Part shown: one piece after another, positions 1-9,042 of the stretch
Position numbering within the stretch: position 1 is the stretch's first letter
How the letters are laid out: each line of letters opens with the position of its first letter
Source of the DNA: JBBTIS01 sp038059855
GTDB lineage: Bacteria > Elusimicrobiota > Elusimicrobia > JACQPE01
Direction: 5' to 3'
Assembly (NCBI GenBank): GCA_964357255.1
Contig: CAYHKQ010000024.1
Span: forward strand, 1 to 28,456
Length of the DNA stretch: 28,456 nucleotides
Made by a program: the position numbers and the translations under genes
Notes under the pieces: model-generated
The model's database searches: none
Told to the model about the DNA's origin: nothing
Seen by the model: the letters and a program-made list of their open reading frames with translations, nothing else

Positions 1-80
1 TTTTTTTTTTGTTGACTGTCGCCTGCGGGGGGGCTTCGGGGCGCCCCCCCCCCCCCGCGCGGCCCCCCCCCGGCCGCGGT
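1..80. other. low-complexity contig-end sequence
   Basis: This stretch starts with ten T and then has long runs of G and C, unlike the rest of the window. It interrupts an otherwise sensible reading frame that enters from position 191 on the minus strand. I read it as sequencing or assembly error at a contig end rather than biology. A genuine GC-rich repeat cannot be excluded from the sequence alone. Confidence 0.6.
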
Positions 81-191
81 CAAACTCAACCACTCCCCGG
101 GCAGTCCGGCCTTTTCCCGTGGGCGAATTAAAACCGGGGTAGCCTGGAGCGACCAGGCAAAAAAGGCAATCGAGGCGAAAAAGGCCTTCAA
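1..191 (-). CDS. partial exported protein, 5' end only
   Basis: A reading frame begins 20 nt after the stop of the Kelch gene. A clear ribosome binding site (AAAGGAG, minus strand, 205-199) lies 7 nt before a TTG at 191; another TTG at 194 is possible. The first residues, MKAFFASIAFFAWSLQA, form a typical Sec signal peptide with a probable AxA-like cleavage region. They are followed by TPVLIRPREKAGLPGEWLSLT. The frame stays open but becomes meaningless below about position 80, where the sequence turns into homopolymers. The gene is therefore truncated by the window and possibly corrupted. Function is unknown. Position and spacing make it the last visible gene of the signalling operon, and it is probably exported like its Kelch neighbour. 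The evidence is the SD, the signal peptide and the operon spacing; no family is recognised. Confidence 0.6.
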   Translation of the reverse strand, partial: MKAFFASIAFFAWSLQATPVLIRPREKAGLPGEWLSLTAAGGGPRGGGGAPRSPPAGDSQQKK

Positions 192-211
192 CAACGAACT
201 CCTTTCAACCC

Positions 212-3200
212 TCACTTAAGCACTCCGATCCGTCTGGTCTTGACCACTGCGCCGCTCGCGAATTCCGCCTCGATGCGGACAAGGTACATTCCATTGGCCG
301 CCATTTCTCCGTCGCCGTTTTTACCGTCCCAGAAAACTTCATTGGTCAATCCATTGGCGGCGCCGGCGCCGCCCGAGGAACCGGCGTCGAATCTCAACAC
401 TCGAACCAAATCGCCCAAGACCGTATAAATACGAATATTAACCCCTGCATTTTCGTTGAGCGCATAACGAATCTTGGCGGTTTCCTGGCTGGGATTAAAA
501 GGGTTCGGAAAACTGGTTACGGCTGAGAGCTTCTCGGCTGTCGAAAGAGTGGCCACCAGCGTCAACGCCGAGAATCCCTGCGCATTCGCGCTCATTTCTT
601 TTTTGGATCCGTCCCTGATTTGATCGGACGGCAAAACCTCCCAACGGCCCGCCCCCTCGTTGAGCCGGGCAATTTTTAGATATTGAGGTCCGATAATTCC
701 TGCCGCCGGCGACACCGACTCCGAATCAAGATAAGAAAACGTGACTTTATAGGAAATGTCCGCCGAGGGCAAGGCCCGGCCCTGAACGTCCCTGGCCTCG
801 ATCAGCCAAATCGGCTCGCCCAAAAGTTCAAAAAAACGGTCTCCCTGCGCGTATTGATCGGCCTGGGCCACGGCCCCGGCGCTCGCCACCCGGCCATTTT
901 GAAAAGCCAAAAATCCCCCCTCCGGCATCCCTGAGAGGACTTCCACTAGAACTTTTCGGTCCGTTGTTTTGGCCTTGGCGCTGGAAATCTTAAACCAGGA
1001 CAGCTCGCTCCTGATTTCCTGCGCTCCCGCATCACGCGCCCTGACTTGCCAATAATAAATCTTGTCAACGGCCAATGATCCAACGGCGGGTTGATGCGAA
1101 ACCGCAAAAAGACCGGTCTTGACCGTAGCCGATTGCAAATTCGCATTGGTGGAATAATAAATGGCGTAAGACAGCGGCCCTGCCATCTCGGAAGGCGCCT
1201 TCCATTCAAAAAGAAGATCAAAAACACTTGGAAAATCCGTCTCCAACGGCCGGGTCAAAACAAGCGGGGACCCGGATTTAACAACCGCCTCAAAAACCGG
1301 TGTCACCGCCTCATCCGTCAAGGGCGGGTCGCCGGAATCCGCGACCACGACCTTAATCCGGTAGGTGGACAAATTCCCCAGGCCCCAACGCAGGCCGAAC
1401 GCATGGGTGTCCAAGGTCAAACTACTCGCAGTCACGTCATACGCCGCCACAAAGGAATAGCTCGCGCCGGAATCCGCGGACAACAAAACATTAAAACGAT
1501 GGCTTTGGTAGCTATTGGGATCGCTCACGGCCCAAGACAAAAAAATGTCCCCGTCAATTTTCTGCCCGGCGGACGGAGCGCCGGTTAAAACAATCTCCGG
1601 CGCCTCATTGACATTGTCAAAGCGTATCCGTCCGGCTAAAACGTCCACGGCGCTGTAATCGCCGGGATCAACAACCTCGGCGCTCAAATGATAGTCCGTT
1701 CCATTGGGCGATTGTCGCGAATCCCAATAATAAAATGTGGCGCCGCGCGAAAGCCCCGAGGCAATTAAAACGTGATAAGACAAATCGCTCTCGCGCGTGA
1801 TAGACAGCGCAACTTTAAGCTGATCTTGGATATTTTGGTCGTTGACTTCCCAATAAATAGGCACAAACCCCTTGAGAATCTCGCCCCCCGAGGGACTGAT
1901 CACCTTGACTGTCGGGCTGGCATTGGTCATGGCATAAGGGCTTACGCTCGAGAGCGCCGAGCGGTTACCCACCTCATCCTCGGTCTGGATGGCAAAATAA
2001 TAAGTCGTTTGATCGGCCAAATTCGTCACCGAGCTTATTAAGAGCTGTCCGGACGCGGCCGTGAGCAGACCGCTTCGTTCAGAGGAGACGCTCCACGCCG
2101 CCTCATTGTCAATCGCTCCGACGCTGGTATAACGAATCACATAGAGCCCTCCGGCGACGCTCCCTTTGTCGTCGCCGGGAAAAACCCATTGAAGCGTAAT
2201 AGTTTTATTGCCGGGCCCTGTTTGAGCCGCGATTTGATTGACCGCGGATGGCGGGGTATGAGTGTCAATAACCAATGAGAACGTGCTCGACCACTCGCCC
2301 GAGAGCCCACCCTGATCTTTGGATTGAACTCTCCAAAACCAATTTCCTTCGCCTAAGGTGGCCGAATACGTGCTAGCCGACCAATTAGCCTGGTCAACGG
2401 CGCCGGCGACAAAGGCCGCATTGCTTGCGATTTGAATTTGATAAAGAATCGGGGCGTCGCCCTGCCCGTCTTGATCCGCGGCCGCTTGCCACGCGAAATT
2501 GACAAACCCGACATTAAACCGCGTTCCGTTAGCCGGCGTCTGAAGAACCGGCGCTGCTGGCGCTTGGTTATACGCAATACTCAAACCGGCCAAGAAAGGC
2601 CGCGTCGCAGGATTGGCGGCTTCGAAAAATGCGCGGGCTTTCAAATAACGCCGGCTATTATTGCCGGTCCATACGGCGGTGCTGAGGATTGCCGGGTTAT
2701 ACCAAGAGCCGGTGGAGCCCTCGGGTCCCCGGAAATCATCATACGTCGCGTTGTCCGATGAGCTCGCGAGCTTGAAGCGCAGTTGCCCGGGCGCGACCAC
2801 GGAACCGGAGAACGTCATCGTGCTCCATATAACCGATGTCGTGCCGAAAACAGACTTCGCGCCCGATTCGCACAAAGCGCTTGTGCTCCAGATTAAAGTC
2901 CATTGCGCGCCGGTCAGCGTTGCGCCTATGCTGCCGCCCAAAACGCGCGCGCGGCCGGACTGCGAGTCGTAGATCATTCCATGGCCGAAACGTCCGGGAG
3001 GACTGTTGTTATTGGAGGAAAGAATTTCAGACCATTGATTGGAAGCCGGACTATAAAAATAGGCGTCCCACAAGCTCTCCGGCCTTCGCCCGCCAAACAG
3101 AATGACCCCCGAGGCCCATGGATCATAAATAAGGCCCGCTTCGGCGCGTGACGCCGGAGAACCCGCAGGATTAACTTGAGCCCAAGTCCAACTCTCCGGA

Positions 3201-3925
3201 TTAAAAATCCAGGTGTCTCCGAGATACTCGTTCGTCAAGGGCCTTTTTCCGCCGAATAAAATCACCCGTTGGGCGGACGCGTCCCAGGCCATGGCGGCTC
3301 CCACGCGGTCCTCGGGCGAAGGATTAAGGCTCAACAGCGACCAACTCGACGACGCGACGTCGAACAGCCAGGTTCCATCGCCCTGTCCGCCCCCGAACAG
3401 CATAATTTTGTTTTTCCCCGGCAGATAATTCATGGCCGGCAATCTTAAATTAACCGGTGGAGCGGCCTGCGTATCAATACGGCTCCAGGAATTCACTGCG
3501 GGATCATAGGTCCAGCTCTCGCTACTGGAGGCGCCGCCGTAAAGGAAAAATTTTCCCCCCATAGAGACCAAGGCATGCCCGTAACGCGCCGAAGGCGCCG
3601 TAGTCGAGGATTGCAGAATCCACCCCAAAGAAGAATCCCCTGACCATGTGTCGCCTAGGCTATTCCCCGCCGCATCGGCTCCGCCAAAAACCAAGGCTTT
3701 ATTGCTGACGCCATCGAAAGCGAAGCCGGGATACACCCGCGCGGAAATTGGAGTGGAATCAATATCCCACCGGGCCTTTAAGATCAGCCGGCCCTCGCCG
3801 TTTATTTCTACCCCAGGGCAGGCCGTTTGAGTAAAATCAGCGGGAGTCCATGACAAAGAGCCGCCGGCCGCCCACAGCGAAAACGGCGCGGCAAGGGCCA
3901 AAATCCATACACCCGTTCGCCGCAT
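212..3925 (-). CDS. exported Kelch-repeat / fibronectin III / FlgD-like C-terminal domain protein
   Basis: This 1237-residue protein starts with a signal peptide (about residues 1-20, ending AAGG). Five to six Kelch or galactose-oxidase-type repeats follow at about 65-345, with recurring 'ILFGG' and 'DTW.FNP' blades, and should form a beta-propeller. Ig or FN3-like sandwiches occupy about 455-670 (for example TPPSAVNQIAA... and TYYFAIQTEDEVGN) and continue to about 1000. The last ~105 residues form a FlgD-Ig-like module (FPNPFNP, VLGDLVR, W(D)GKNGDG, NGMYLVRI), which in such proteins is usually a C-terminal surface or secretion module. ATG is preceded by GGGAGGGGGG. The gene lies 32 nt downstream of the receiver gene, so it is probably in the same transcript and may be a surface output of the system. 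No catalytic residues of galactose oxidase are evident, so the role is likely binding or adhesion. Binding partner unknown. Confidence 0.85.
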   Translation of the reverse strand: MRRTGVWILALAAPFSLWAAGGSLSWTPADFTQTACPGVEINGEGRLILKARWDIDSTPISARVYPGFAFDGVSNKALVFGGADAAGNSLGDTWSGDSSLGWILQSSTTAPSARYGHALVSMGGKFFLYGGASSSESWTYDPAVNSWSRIDTQAAPPVNLRLPAMNYLPGKNKIMLFGGGQGDGTWLFDVASSSWSLLSLNPSPEDRVGAAMAWDASAQRVILFGGKRPLTNEYLGDTWIFNPESWTWAQVNPAGSPASRAEAGLIYDPWASGVILFGGRRPESLWDAYFYSPASNQWSEILSSNNNSPPGRFGHGMIYDSQSGRARVLGGSIGATLTGAQWTLIWSTSALCESGAKSVFGTTSVIWSTMTFSGSVVAPGQLRFKLASSSDNATYDDFRGPEGSTGSWYNPAILSTAVWTGNNSRRYLKARAFFEAANPATRPFLAGLSIAYNQAPAAPVLQTPANGTRFNVGFVNFAWQAAADQDGQGDAPILYQIQIASNAAFVAGAVDQANWSASTYSATLGEGNWFWRVQSKDQGGLSGEWSSTFSLVIDTHTPPSAVNQIAAQTGPGNKTITLQWVFPGDDKGSVAGGLYVIRYTSVGAIDNEAAWSVSSERSGLLTAASGQLLISSVTNLADQTTYYFAIQTEDEVGNRSALSSVSPYAMTNASPTVKVISPSGGEILKGFVPIYWEVNDQNIQDQLKVALSITRESDLSYHVLIASGLSRGATFYYWDSRQSPNGTDYHLSAEVVDPGDYSAVDVLAGRIRFDNVNEAPEIVLTGAPSAGQKIDGDIFLSWAVSDPNSYQSHRFNVLLSADSGASYSFVAAYDVTASSLTLDTHAFGLRWGLGNLSTYRIKVVVADSGDPPLTDEAVTPVFEAVVKSGSPLVLTRPLETDFPSVFDLLFEWKAPSEMAGPLSYAIYYSTNANLQSATVKTGLFAVSHQPAVGSLAVDKIYYWQVRARDAGAQEIRSELSWFKISSAKAKTTDRKVLVEVLSGMPEGGFLAFQNGRVASAGAVAQADQYAQGDRFFELLGEPIWLIEARDVQGRALPSADISYKVTFSYLDSESVSPAAGIIGPQYLKIARLNEGAGRWEVLPSDQIRDGSKKEMSANAQGFSALTLVATLSTAEKLSAVTSFPNPFNPSQETAKIRYALNENAGVNIRIYTVLGDLVRVLRFDAGSSGGAGAANGLTNEVFWDGKNGDGEMAANGMYLVRIEAEFASGAVVKTRRIGVLK

Positions 3926-3957
3926 ACCCCCCTCCCATAACCCCTCATTGCAAAACC

Positions 3958-4350
3958 TTATTGGCCTTTTTGGCCTTCTCCTAACACCTCCTTGAGTTTG
4001 TTCACCAATAAAGCGACCGGAAACGGCTTCTCCAGATACGCGGCCACCTCCAAATCCTTTCTCAACTCTAAAAATTCCTTCATATAGCCCTTGCCCGTAA
4101 TAATGACCACGGGAATCTGGGCCAAACGAGGATCCTCCTTGAGTTTCTGATGAACGCTATAGCCGTCAAGCTTAGGCATCATGATGTCCAAAACAATCGC
4201 GTCCGGCGTCTGCGATTTGACCTTTTCCAAGGCTTCCAGGCCGTCAGCGGCCTCCTGCGTGGCAAAATTGCCGCGCTCCAAAGCGGTCTTTAAAACGAAA
4301 CGCACGTCCGGCTCATCGTCAACAATTAAAATCGTTTTTTGATTGCTCAT
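3958..4350 (-). CDS. single-domain response regulator (receiver only)
   Basis: The 130-residue protein is one CheY-like receiver. It has the acidic pair DD at 11-12, phospho-acceptor Asp55 in 'AIVLDIMMPK', Thr85 in 'VVIITG' and Lys108 in 'LEKPF'. No output domain follows, so it should act by protein-protein contact or as a phosphate relay or sink. Its ATG overlaps the TGA of the upstream hybrid kinase as ATGA, which suggests translational coupling; AAGGGGGA lies just upstream. Together with the kinases and the double receiver it offers four phospho-acceptor sites within one operon. The family assignment is certain. The partner kinase is inferred from position only. Confidence 0.93.
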   Translation of the reverse strand: MSNQKTILIVDDEPDVRFVLKTALERGNFATQEAADGLEALEKVKSQTPDAIVLDIMMPKLDGYSVHQKLKEDPRLAQIPVVIITGKGYMKEFLELRKDLEVAAYLEKPFPVALLVNKLKEVLGEGQKGQ

Positions 4351-5492
4351 AACAATCCCCCTTTTTTTTCGCCTGCTCCCTGTTGCCTGGGCAATAGCAC
4401 ATGAAATTTACTACCCTGGCCCAAGGCGCTCTCCACCCAAATTTTTCCACCATGCAATTGCACGATTCCCTTGACAATGGCTAAGCCGATGCCGGAACCG
4501 CCCGCCTCCCTGGTCAAGGAGCCGTCCACCTGGTAAAAACGCTCGAAAACTTTTTGATGATTTTCCGGAGCGATGCCAATGCCGGAATCCCAAACCACCA
4601 TTTCAATCTCCTGGTCCTTCCCATTAATATCCACGCCCACGCAACCGCCGGCCGGAGTAAATTTAACGGCATTGGCGGCCAAATTGGTCAACACTTGACG
4701 CAATTGGCCGGGATCGGCGCTGAGCCAACCAATAGCCGCGTTAGGCGCAGGAGAATGCATCTCGACTCCCTTTTGAGAAAACAACGGACTCAATGCCTCC
4801 AGGGTCTCGCGAGCTAAAATAACGAGGTCCACTTTTTGAAAACTTGATTTCAAAGCGCCCTTTTCCAATTTGGCAAAATCGAGAATATTGTTGACGATCG
4901 AGGTCAGCCGCTCGAGATTGTGCCGGACAACCCAGGCCAGCCGGTCGTTTTGCGGACTCCCGCCGTTCTTGAAAGCGTCTGAGAGCAAATCAAAAGCCCC
5001 TTGAATGGAGAACAGGGGCGTGCGAAGCTCATGTGAAACGTTTGAAACGAATTCCGACCTTAAGCGGTCGAGCTCTTCATAGCGCGTGACAGCGGCGTAA
5101 AGGCTCTTCCTCTCCCGGCGTTCCTCGTGATGCCTCAAGCAACGCCGAGCAAGAACCATGAGTTCATCAAGTTCGCAAGGCTTTTGCAAATAATCACAAG
5201 CCCCCAGGCGCATACACTCAATCGCGTCAGCTATGCTGGCCGCGCCGGTGATCACGTTAACGCAAACGTCTTGGGCGCTTTTTTTAATAAGTTCCAAGAG
5301 TTCTTTGCCGCCCATGCCCGGCATATGAATATCGGTAAAAACAACGGCGAACGCCTCTCGAGCCAGAGCCTCCAGCGCGAGTTGCCCGTTTTCAACCGCG
5401 CTCACCTCATGACCCTCGCGCCGCAGGGCTCTGGACCAGACATCGAGCAAAATTATTTCATCGTCCACGAGAAGAATTTTTTTGGAACTCAC
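4347..5492 (-). CDS. hybrid sensor: N-terminal receiver + histidine kinase
   Basis: I choose the GTG at 5492 (381 aa). It has AGGAGG 7 nt upstream and overlaps the upstream stop as GTGA; the longer frame back to 5540 would add 16 residues with no family resemblance. The receiver spans about 1-120 with Asp54 in 'VVFTDIHMPG' and Lys104 in 'LQKP'. A short coiled linker leads to a HisKA domain with the H-box 'NVSHELRTPL' (His154). The HATPase domain has Asn274 in the N-box, 'WDSGIGI' (Asp302) and 'GGSGIGLAIV'. There is no membrane segment, so it is a soluble kinase whose activity is probably set by phosphorylation of its own receiver. This REC-HK order is that of a relay intermediate. It probably receives phosphate or a conformational signal from the membrane kinase encoded two genes upstream and passes it to the downstream single receiver (inference). 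Confidence 0.92.
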   Translation of the reverse strand: MSSKKILLVDDEIILLDVWSRALRREGHEVSAVENGQLALEALAREAFAVVFTDIHMPGMGGKELLELIKKSAQDVCVNVITGAASIADAIECMRLGACDYLQKPCELDELMVLARRCLRHHEERRERKSLYAAVTRYEELDRLRSEFVSNVSHELRTPLFSIQGAFDLLSDAFKNGGSPQNDRLAWVVRHNLERLTSIVNNILDFAKLEKGALKSSFQKVDLVILARETLEALSPLFSQKGVEMHSPAPNAAIGWLSADPGQLRQVLTNLAANAVKFTPAGGCVGVDINGKDQEIEMVVWDSGIGIAPENHQKVFERFYQVDGSLTREAGGSGIGLAIVKGIVQLHGGKIWVESALGQGSKFHVLLPRQQGAGEKKGGLL

Positions 5493-6268
5493 GGACGGCC
5501 CTCCTGCGGCGGGTCCAAAAACCGCTCCACGTGATAACACAGTTCGTAAGGATCCGCCGGCTTGGCCGTAAAAAAGTCGGCCCCGGCCCGATTGGCCTGT
5601 GTCTGGGCGGTAGGATCATGCGCATAAGTCGCGGTCATAATAAGGACCGGGATTGACCGGGTGGCCGCATCAGCCTTGATCTGGCGGCAAATATCGAGTC
5701 CCGACGCGTCGGGCAATCCGATGTCCATGAGCACCAAGTCAATCTTCGGCCCGGCCTTAAGAGCCGCGAACGCCTCCTGGGCGGTGGCGGCAATGAGGCA
5801 AGGAATCCCTCTGATCTCAAAAAGCTGGCCCAGAAACTTGGAAAAAGCCGGGCTGTCCTCCACCACTAAAACCAGCTTGCGTTGATAAGCCTGCCGCCGG
5901 CGATCCTGCAAATCAAAACTCCGTTGAACCGCGGTTTCCAAATCCTTCATATCAAATGGCTTGGCCAAATACTCCAACGCGCCCAGGCCAACCGCCTCCT
6001 GAGCCGTTTCCAAACTCGGAAATCCAGTAATCACAATGACCTGGCCCTGAGGAAATCTCTTCTTGAATTGCTCTATCACCCGGATGCCGCTAATTCCCGG
6101 AAGCTTAAGGTCCGTAATCAAAAGGTCAAACACCTCGCGTTCCATACAACTCACGGCCTCTTCTCCATGGTTGGCTAAAACGGTTTCGTGGCTGGCCTTG
6201 GACAAAACCCTGCCAATAGCTTTAAGAATAGCCTCTTCATCGTCAACGATCAAAATACGATGATTCAT
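5489..6268 (-). CDS. tandem double-receiver response regulator
   Basis: 259 residues hold two complete receivers and nothing else. REC1 (about 1-120) has Asp53 in 'LLITDLKLPG' and Lys103 in 'LAKPF'. REC2 (about 131-255) has Asp182 in 'LVLMDIGLPD' and Lys235 in 'TAKP'. Both keep the phosphorylation triad, so both may be active. A short charged linker joins them. The absence of HTH, GGDEF or other effector domains suggests a phosphorelay or scaffold role between the membrane kinase and the soluble hybrid kinase. ATG is preceded by AAAGGTGAG, and the start overlaps the upstream kinase stop as ATGA. Confidence 0.92.
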   Translation of the reverse strand: MNHRILIVDDEEAILKAIGRVLSKASHETVLANHGEEAVSCMEREVFDLLITDLKLPGISGIRVIEQFKKRFPQGQVIVITGFPSLETAQEAVGLGALEYLAKPFDMKDLETAVQRSFDLQDRRRQAYQRKLVLVVEDSPAFSKFLGQLFEIRGIPCLIAATAQEAFAALKAGPKIDLVLMDIGLPDASGLDICRQIKADAATRSIPVLIMTATYAHDPTAQTQANRAGADFFTAKPADPYELCYHVERFLDPPQEGRP

Positions 6269-8154
6269 CTTGTCTCACCTTTCTCCCCAAGATTTTCCCC
6301 CAGTCCTCGCGCTAATTTTATAATCACGGTGGCCGTCGTTCCCTTTCCCGGGCCAGGCGAATCAATCGAGAGCGTCCCTCCAAACTCTTGAATGATGCGC
6401 AGGCATATCGGCAATCCAAGGCCGGTCCCCTTGCCTACGGGCTTGGTGGTAAAAAAGGGCTCAAAAATTTTTTTGAGATTCGCGGGCTCGATCCCCTGAC
6501 CGCTATCGCGGATATGAATCGCGAGATGATCCTGGTCCGGCCACGATGACTCAATGACGAGCGTGCCGCCCTGGGACATGGATTGAATGGCATTTAAAAT
6601 CAAATTGGTCAACACCTGCTGTAATTCGATGAGGCTCGCCTGAACCAGAGGGGCGTTTGCGCCTATTTTATTGTCAATCTGAACATGATTAAAAGCGGCC
6701 TCGTTCCTGAGCAATGCCAGCACCTGAACCAGACACTCAACAACCGAAACCGGTCCTAACGAAAACGGATTGGCTCGCGAAAATCCAAGAAGATTGCCGA
6801 CAATTTTCTTGCAACGCTGGGCCGAAATCTCAATGGTCTTTAAATCGTCTTTGATCTGCCCTGCGCTGTCCGGCAGTTCGGACAATGCCAATTGAGCCGT
6901 GGTCAAAATTCCGGCCAGCGGATTGTTAATCTCATGGGCGATGCCACCGGCCAATTGCCCGACAGTGGCCAATTTCTCCGATTGCAAAATTTGAGCTTCC
7001 AGGCTCTTTTGCTCGGTAATGTCGTGAGTAATCACCACAGCATGGGTCACTTCCCCTGCGCCATTGCGGTAAGGATAAAGAGATATGTCCACATACAGGC
7101 GTCCTAAGGCCGGGAACTCAAGCCAGGTCTGGTAATGAATCTCGTTGCCCCTTAGGCACTCGTCGAGATTAGGCCTGATCAATGCCTCAAAGGTTTCACG
7201 GCCCCATATCTCGGTCACAGTCTTGCCCGTGATTTCCTGCATCGTTTTTTTGTGAGCCCGGCAATAGGCCTCATTAACGGCCTCGTATATGTAATCCCGA
7301 CGAATCAGGGTCATCATCTCCTTGGAAATATTGGCGATAAACTCATAGCGCTGAAAAAACTCCTTGGACACCGTTGTTCGCGCAAGTTCCTGGCTCATTT
7401 CATTGAAACGGAAAGTCAAATCTCCGATCTCATCGCCGGAGGTCACGGGAATCACAACCCCAAGCCGGCCCCGGCCCAAATTTTCCAAAGCGGACGACAA
7501 CAGCTTAATCGGCCTTAAAAAACGATAAGTCACAACCATGATCAATAACAAGCAAATCGCCGCGGCAAACGCCATCGGCTCTAATATCTGTCGAAAAATC
7601 AATTTAGAGACGTCCAAAATCTTGTCCAGCGGCAGGCCAAAGCGAATGGTCCCAGCGCGGACTACGCCCTCGGACGATTGCGCGCTCATTAACAACAACG
7701 CATCCTCTTCCGAGGCCATCTGACCCACGGGACGCAACCAAACCGGAAAAGCGACGTCGAGGACAGGCAGAGGGCCGGTCATGACGGCGCGGCATTGCGT
7801 CCGTCTTGAGGCTAAAGCGTCTTGCGTAACGCGATCCATGTATTTCTTGCCCTTTTGCGCCACGTCGGTATGGGCCAGCGCCTCACCCGATGGGTCCAGG
7901 GCCATGGCGTAAAGGGCCCCTGAATTCTCCTGTATCTTCTGCAGAATCTTAATAAGCCCCATCTCATCCTTGGACGCTAAAAAACCGGGAAGCTCTTTAA
8001 TTTCAAGAAAATTTTCAGCCAACGAAACCCCCTTGCGGCCAACCTCCTGCAACAGGCCGGATTCCACGGCCCGCCGCGAAAATATCGCGGAAACTGTCAC
8101 GCCCGCGACCACCGTGGGCATAAAAAACAAAAAGAGCTTGGTTGAAATTTTCAT
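6265..8154 (-). CDS. membrane sensor histidine kinase (extracytoplasmic sensor-HAMP-PAS-HisKA-HATPase)
   Basis: The 629-residue kinase has TM1 at about 7-25, an extracytoplasmic sensor region at about 26-190, and TM2 at about 192-212. HAMP follows at about 211-263 (RPIKLLSSALENLGRG) and a PAS domain at about 265-385. HisKA has the H-box 'GGIAHEINNPLAG' (His407), and HATPase has N521 in 'LILNAIQSM', 'RDSGQGI' and 'GKGTGLGLPI'. The 'HEINNPL' type of H-box is shared with NtrB-like and other PAS-containing kinases. The gene directly abuts the stop of the periplasmic binding-protein gene. It is thus the likely reader of a ligand captured by the TonB receptor and binding protein encoded just upstream. 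The domain calls are secure. The ligand is unknown. Confidence 0.92.
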   Translation of the reverse strand: MKISTKLFLFFMPTVVAGVTVSAIFSRRAVESGLLQEVGRKGVSLAENFLEIKELPGFLASKDEMGLIKILQKIQENSGALYAMALDPSGEALAHTDVAQKGKKYMDRVTQDALASRRTQCRAVMTGPLPVLDVAFPVWLRPVGQMASEEDALLLMSAQSSEGVVRAGTIRFGLPLDKILDVSKLIFRQILEPMAFAAAICLLLIMVVTYRFLRPIKLLSSALENLGRGRLGVVIPVTSGDEIGDLTFRFNEMSQELARTTVSKEFFQRYEFIANISKEMMTLIRRDYIYEAVNEAYCRAHKKTMQEITGKTVTEIWGRETFEALIRPNLDECLRGNEIHYQTWLEFPALGRLYVDISLYPYRNGAGEVTHAVVITHDITEQKSLEAQILQSEKLATVGQLAGGIAHEINNPLAGILTTAQLALSELPDSAGQIKDDLKTIEISAQRCKKIVGNLLGFSRANPFSLGPVSVVECLVQVLALLRNEAAFNHVQIDNKIGANAPLVQASLIELQQVLTNLILNAIQSMSQGGTLVIESSWPDQDHLAIHIRDSGQGIEPANLKKIFEPFFTTKPVGKGTGLGLPICLRIIQEFGGTLSIDSPGPGKGTTATVIIKLARGLGENLGEKGETR

Positions 8155-9042
8155 CTAAGGCAACACCCTGTCCACCGTGCTCATCACCTCCGGCGTCAAC
8201 GTAAGTCCCGTGGCTAAGGCGGCTTTTTGGCTCAACACCGTTTCTGTCTTCTGCGGATAAATTTCATCGGGCAACGCCTCGCCCAAAAGCGCCTCTTGCG
8301 CGGCCAAAGCCGCGGCGCGGCCCATCTCAGCGAAACTGATGGAAACGGAGGCCGTCGCTCCGTTTTCTACCAAACCCGCGGTCGGCGAGTAAAAGGGTAT
8401 CCCGTTGGAAAGGGAAAATTCCCGGGTCATGCTGAAATTCCGGGCCGTTACCAGCGTCGGATCCGGCATAAGCCAGAGCGCTCCGACTTTCCCTTGGAGC
8501 GAGCGCAGACGAGCGGCCAAATCATCCGAATCAGCCAGCCTTTCCGAAACGATCTTGACGCCTAAGAAAAAAAATTCCCTCTTGGCTTGGATGACATAAT
8601 CCTCGAATCCCTCGGAGTTCCACAAAATGGCGAGCCGGGAAAGCGACGGCTGAAGCGCTTTGAGCCGAGAGGCTAAAACAGCAGGCCGTGGAACAATATA
8701 AACCTTCACCGCGCGAGGGCCACGGTCGCCGGCCTTAATCTTGACGCCAGCCGCCAGGCAGTAAATTAACGTCGCGTTATCCGGATAAGATTTAAGCGCG
8801 GCCTTGCCGCCAAAGGTCACGATCACGCTGGTCTGGGGAAAAATTTTAGGCTCTTCCTTGGCCAAATTAAAAACCGTCACCGGGCCAAACGCCTCTTGAA
8901 ATCCGCGAAAAGCCTCCTGGTAAGGCGCTAAATCCGAGCTCAGAACAGCCACCACCACCCCCTGGGTATCGCTCGCAACCCTGTTAATCGGCCCGGCGCC
9001 GGCCAACGCCGCCAATAAAATCACCGGCCCCTTGATATTCAT
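8155..9042 (-). CDS. ABC_sub_bind-type periplasmic binding protein, orphan
   Basis: The 295-residue protein has an N-terminal hydrophobic stretch (about 5-18), consistent with a signal peptide or anchor. The two-lobed fold expected for the ABC_sub_bind family shows as 'VVVAVLSSDLAPYQEAFRGF' near the start, 'VIVTFGGKAAL', 'RLAILWNSEGFEDYV' at mid-protein, 'ALWLMPDPTLV', and 'PFYSPTAGLVENGATASVSI' near the end. No ABC permease or ATPase gene is in the window. The gene sits between a TonB receptor (4-nt overlap) and a membrane kinase (0-nt gap). A sensing role, delivering a ligand state to the kinase, is therefore more likely than transport. The Shine-Dalgarno is weak, which fits translational coupling. 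Family call is good; ligand unknown. Confidence 0.8.
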   Translation of the reverse strand: MNIKGPVILLAALAGAGPINRVASDTQGVVVAVLSSDLAPYQEAFRGFQEAFGPVTVFNLAKEEPKIFPQTSVIVTFGGKAALKSYPDNATLIYCLAAGVKIKAGDRGPRAVKVYIVPRPAVLASRLKALQPSLSRLAILWNSEGFEDYVIQAKREFFFLGVKIVSERLADSDDLAARLRSLQGKVGALWLMPDPTLVTARNFSMTREFSLSNGIPFYSPTAGLVENGATASVSISFAEMGRAAALAAQEALLGEALPDEIYPQKTETVLSQKAALATGLTLTPEVMSTVDRVLP

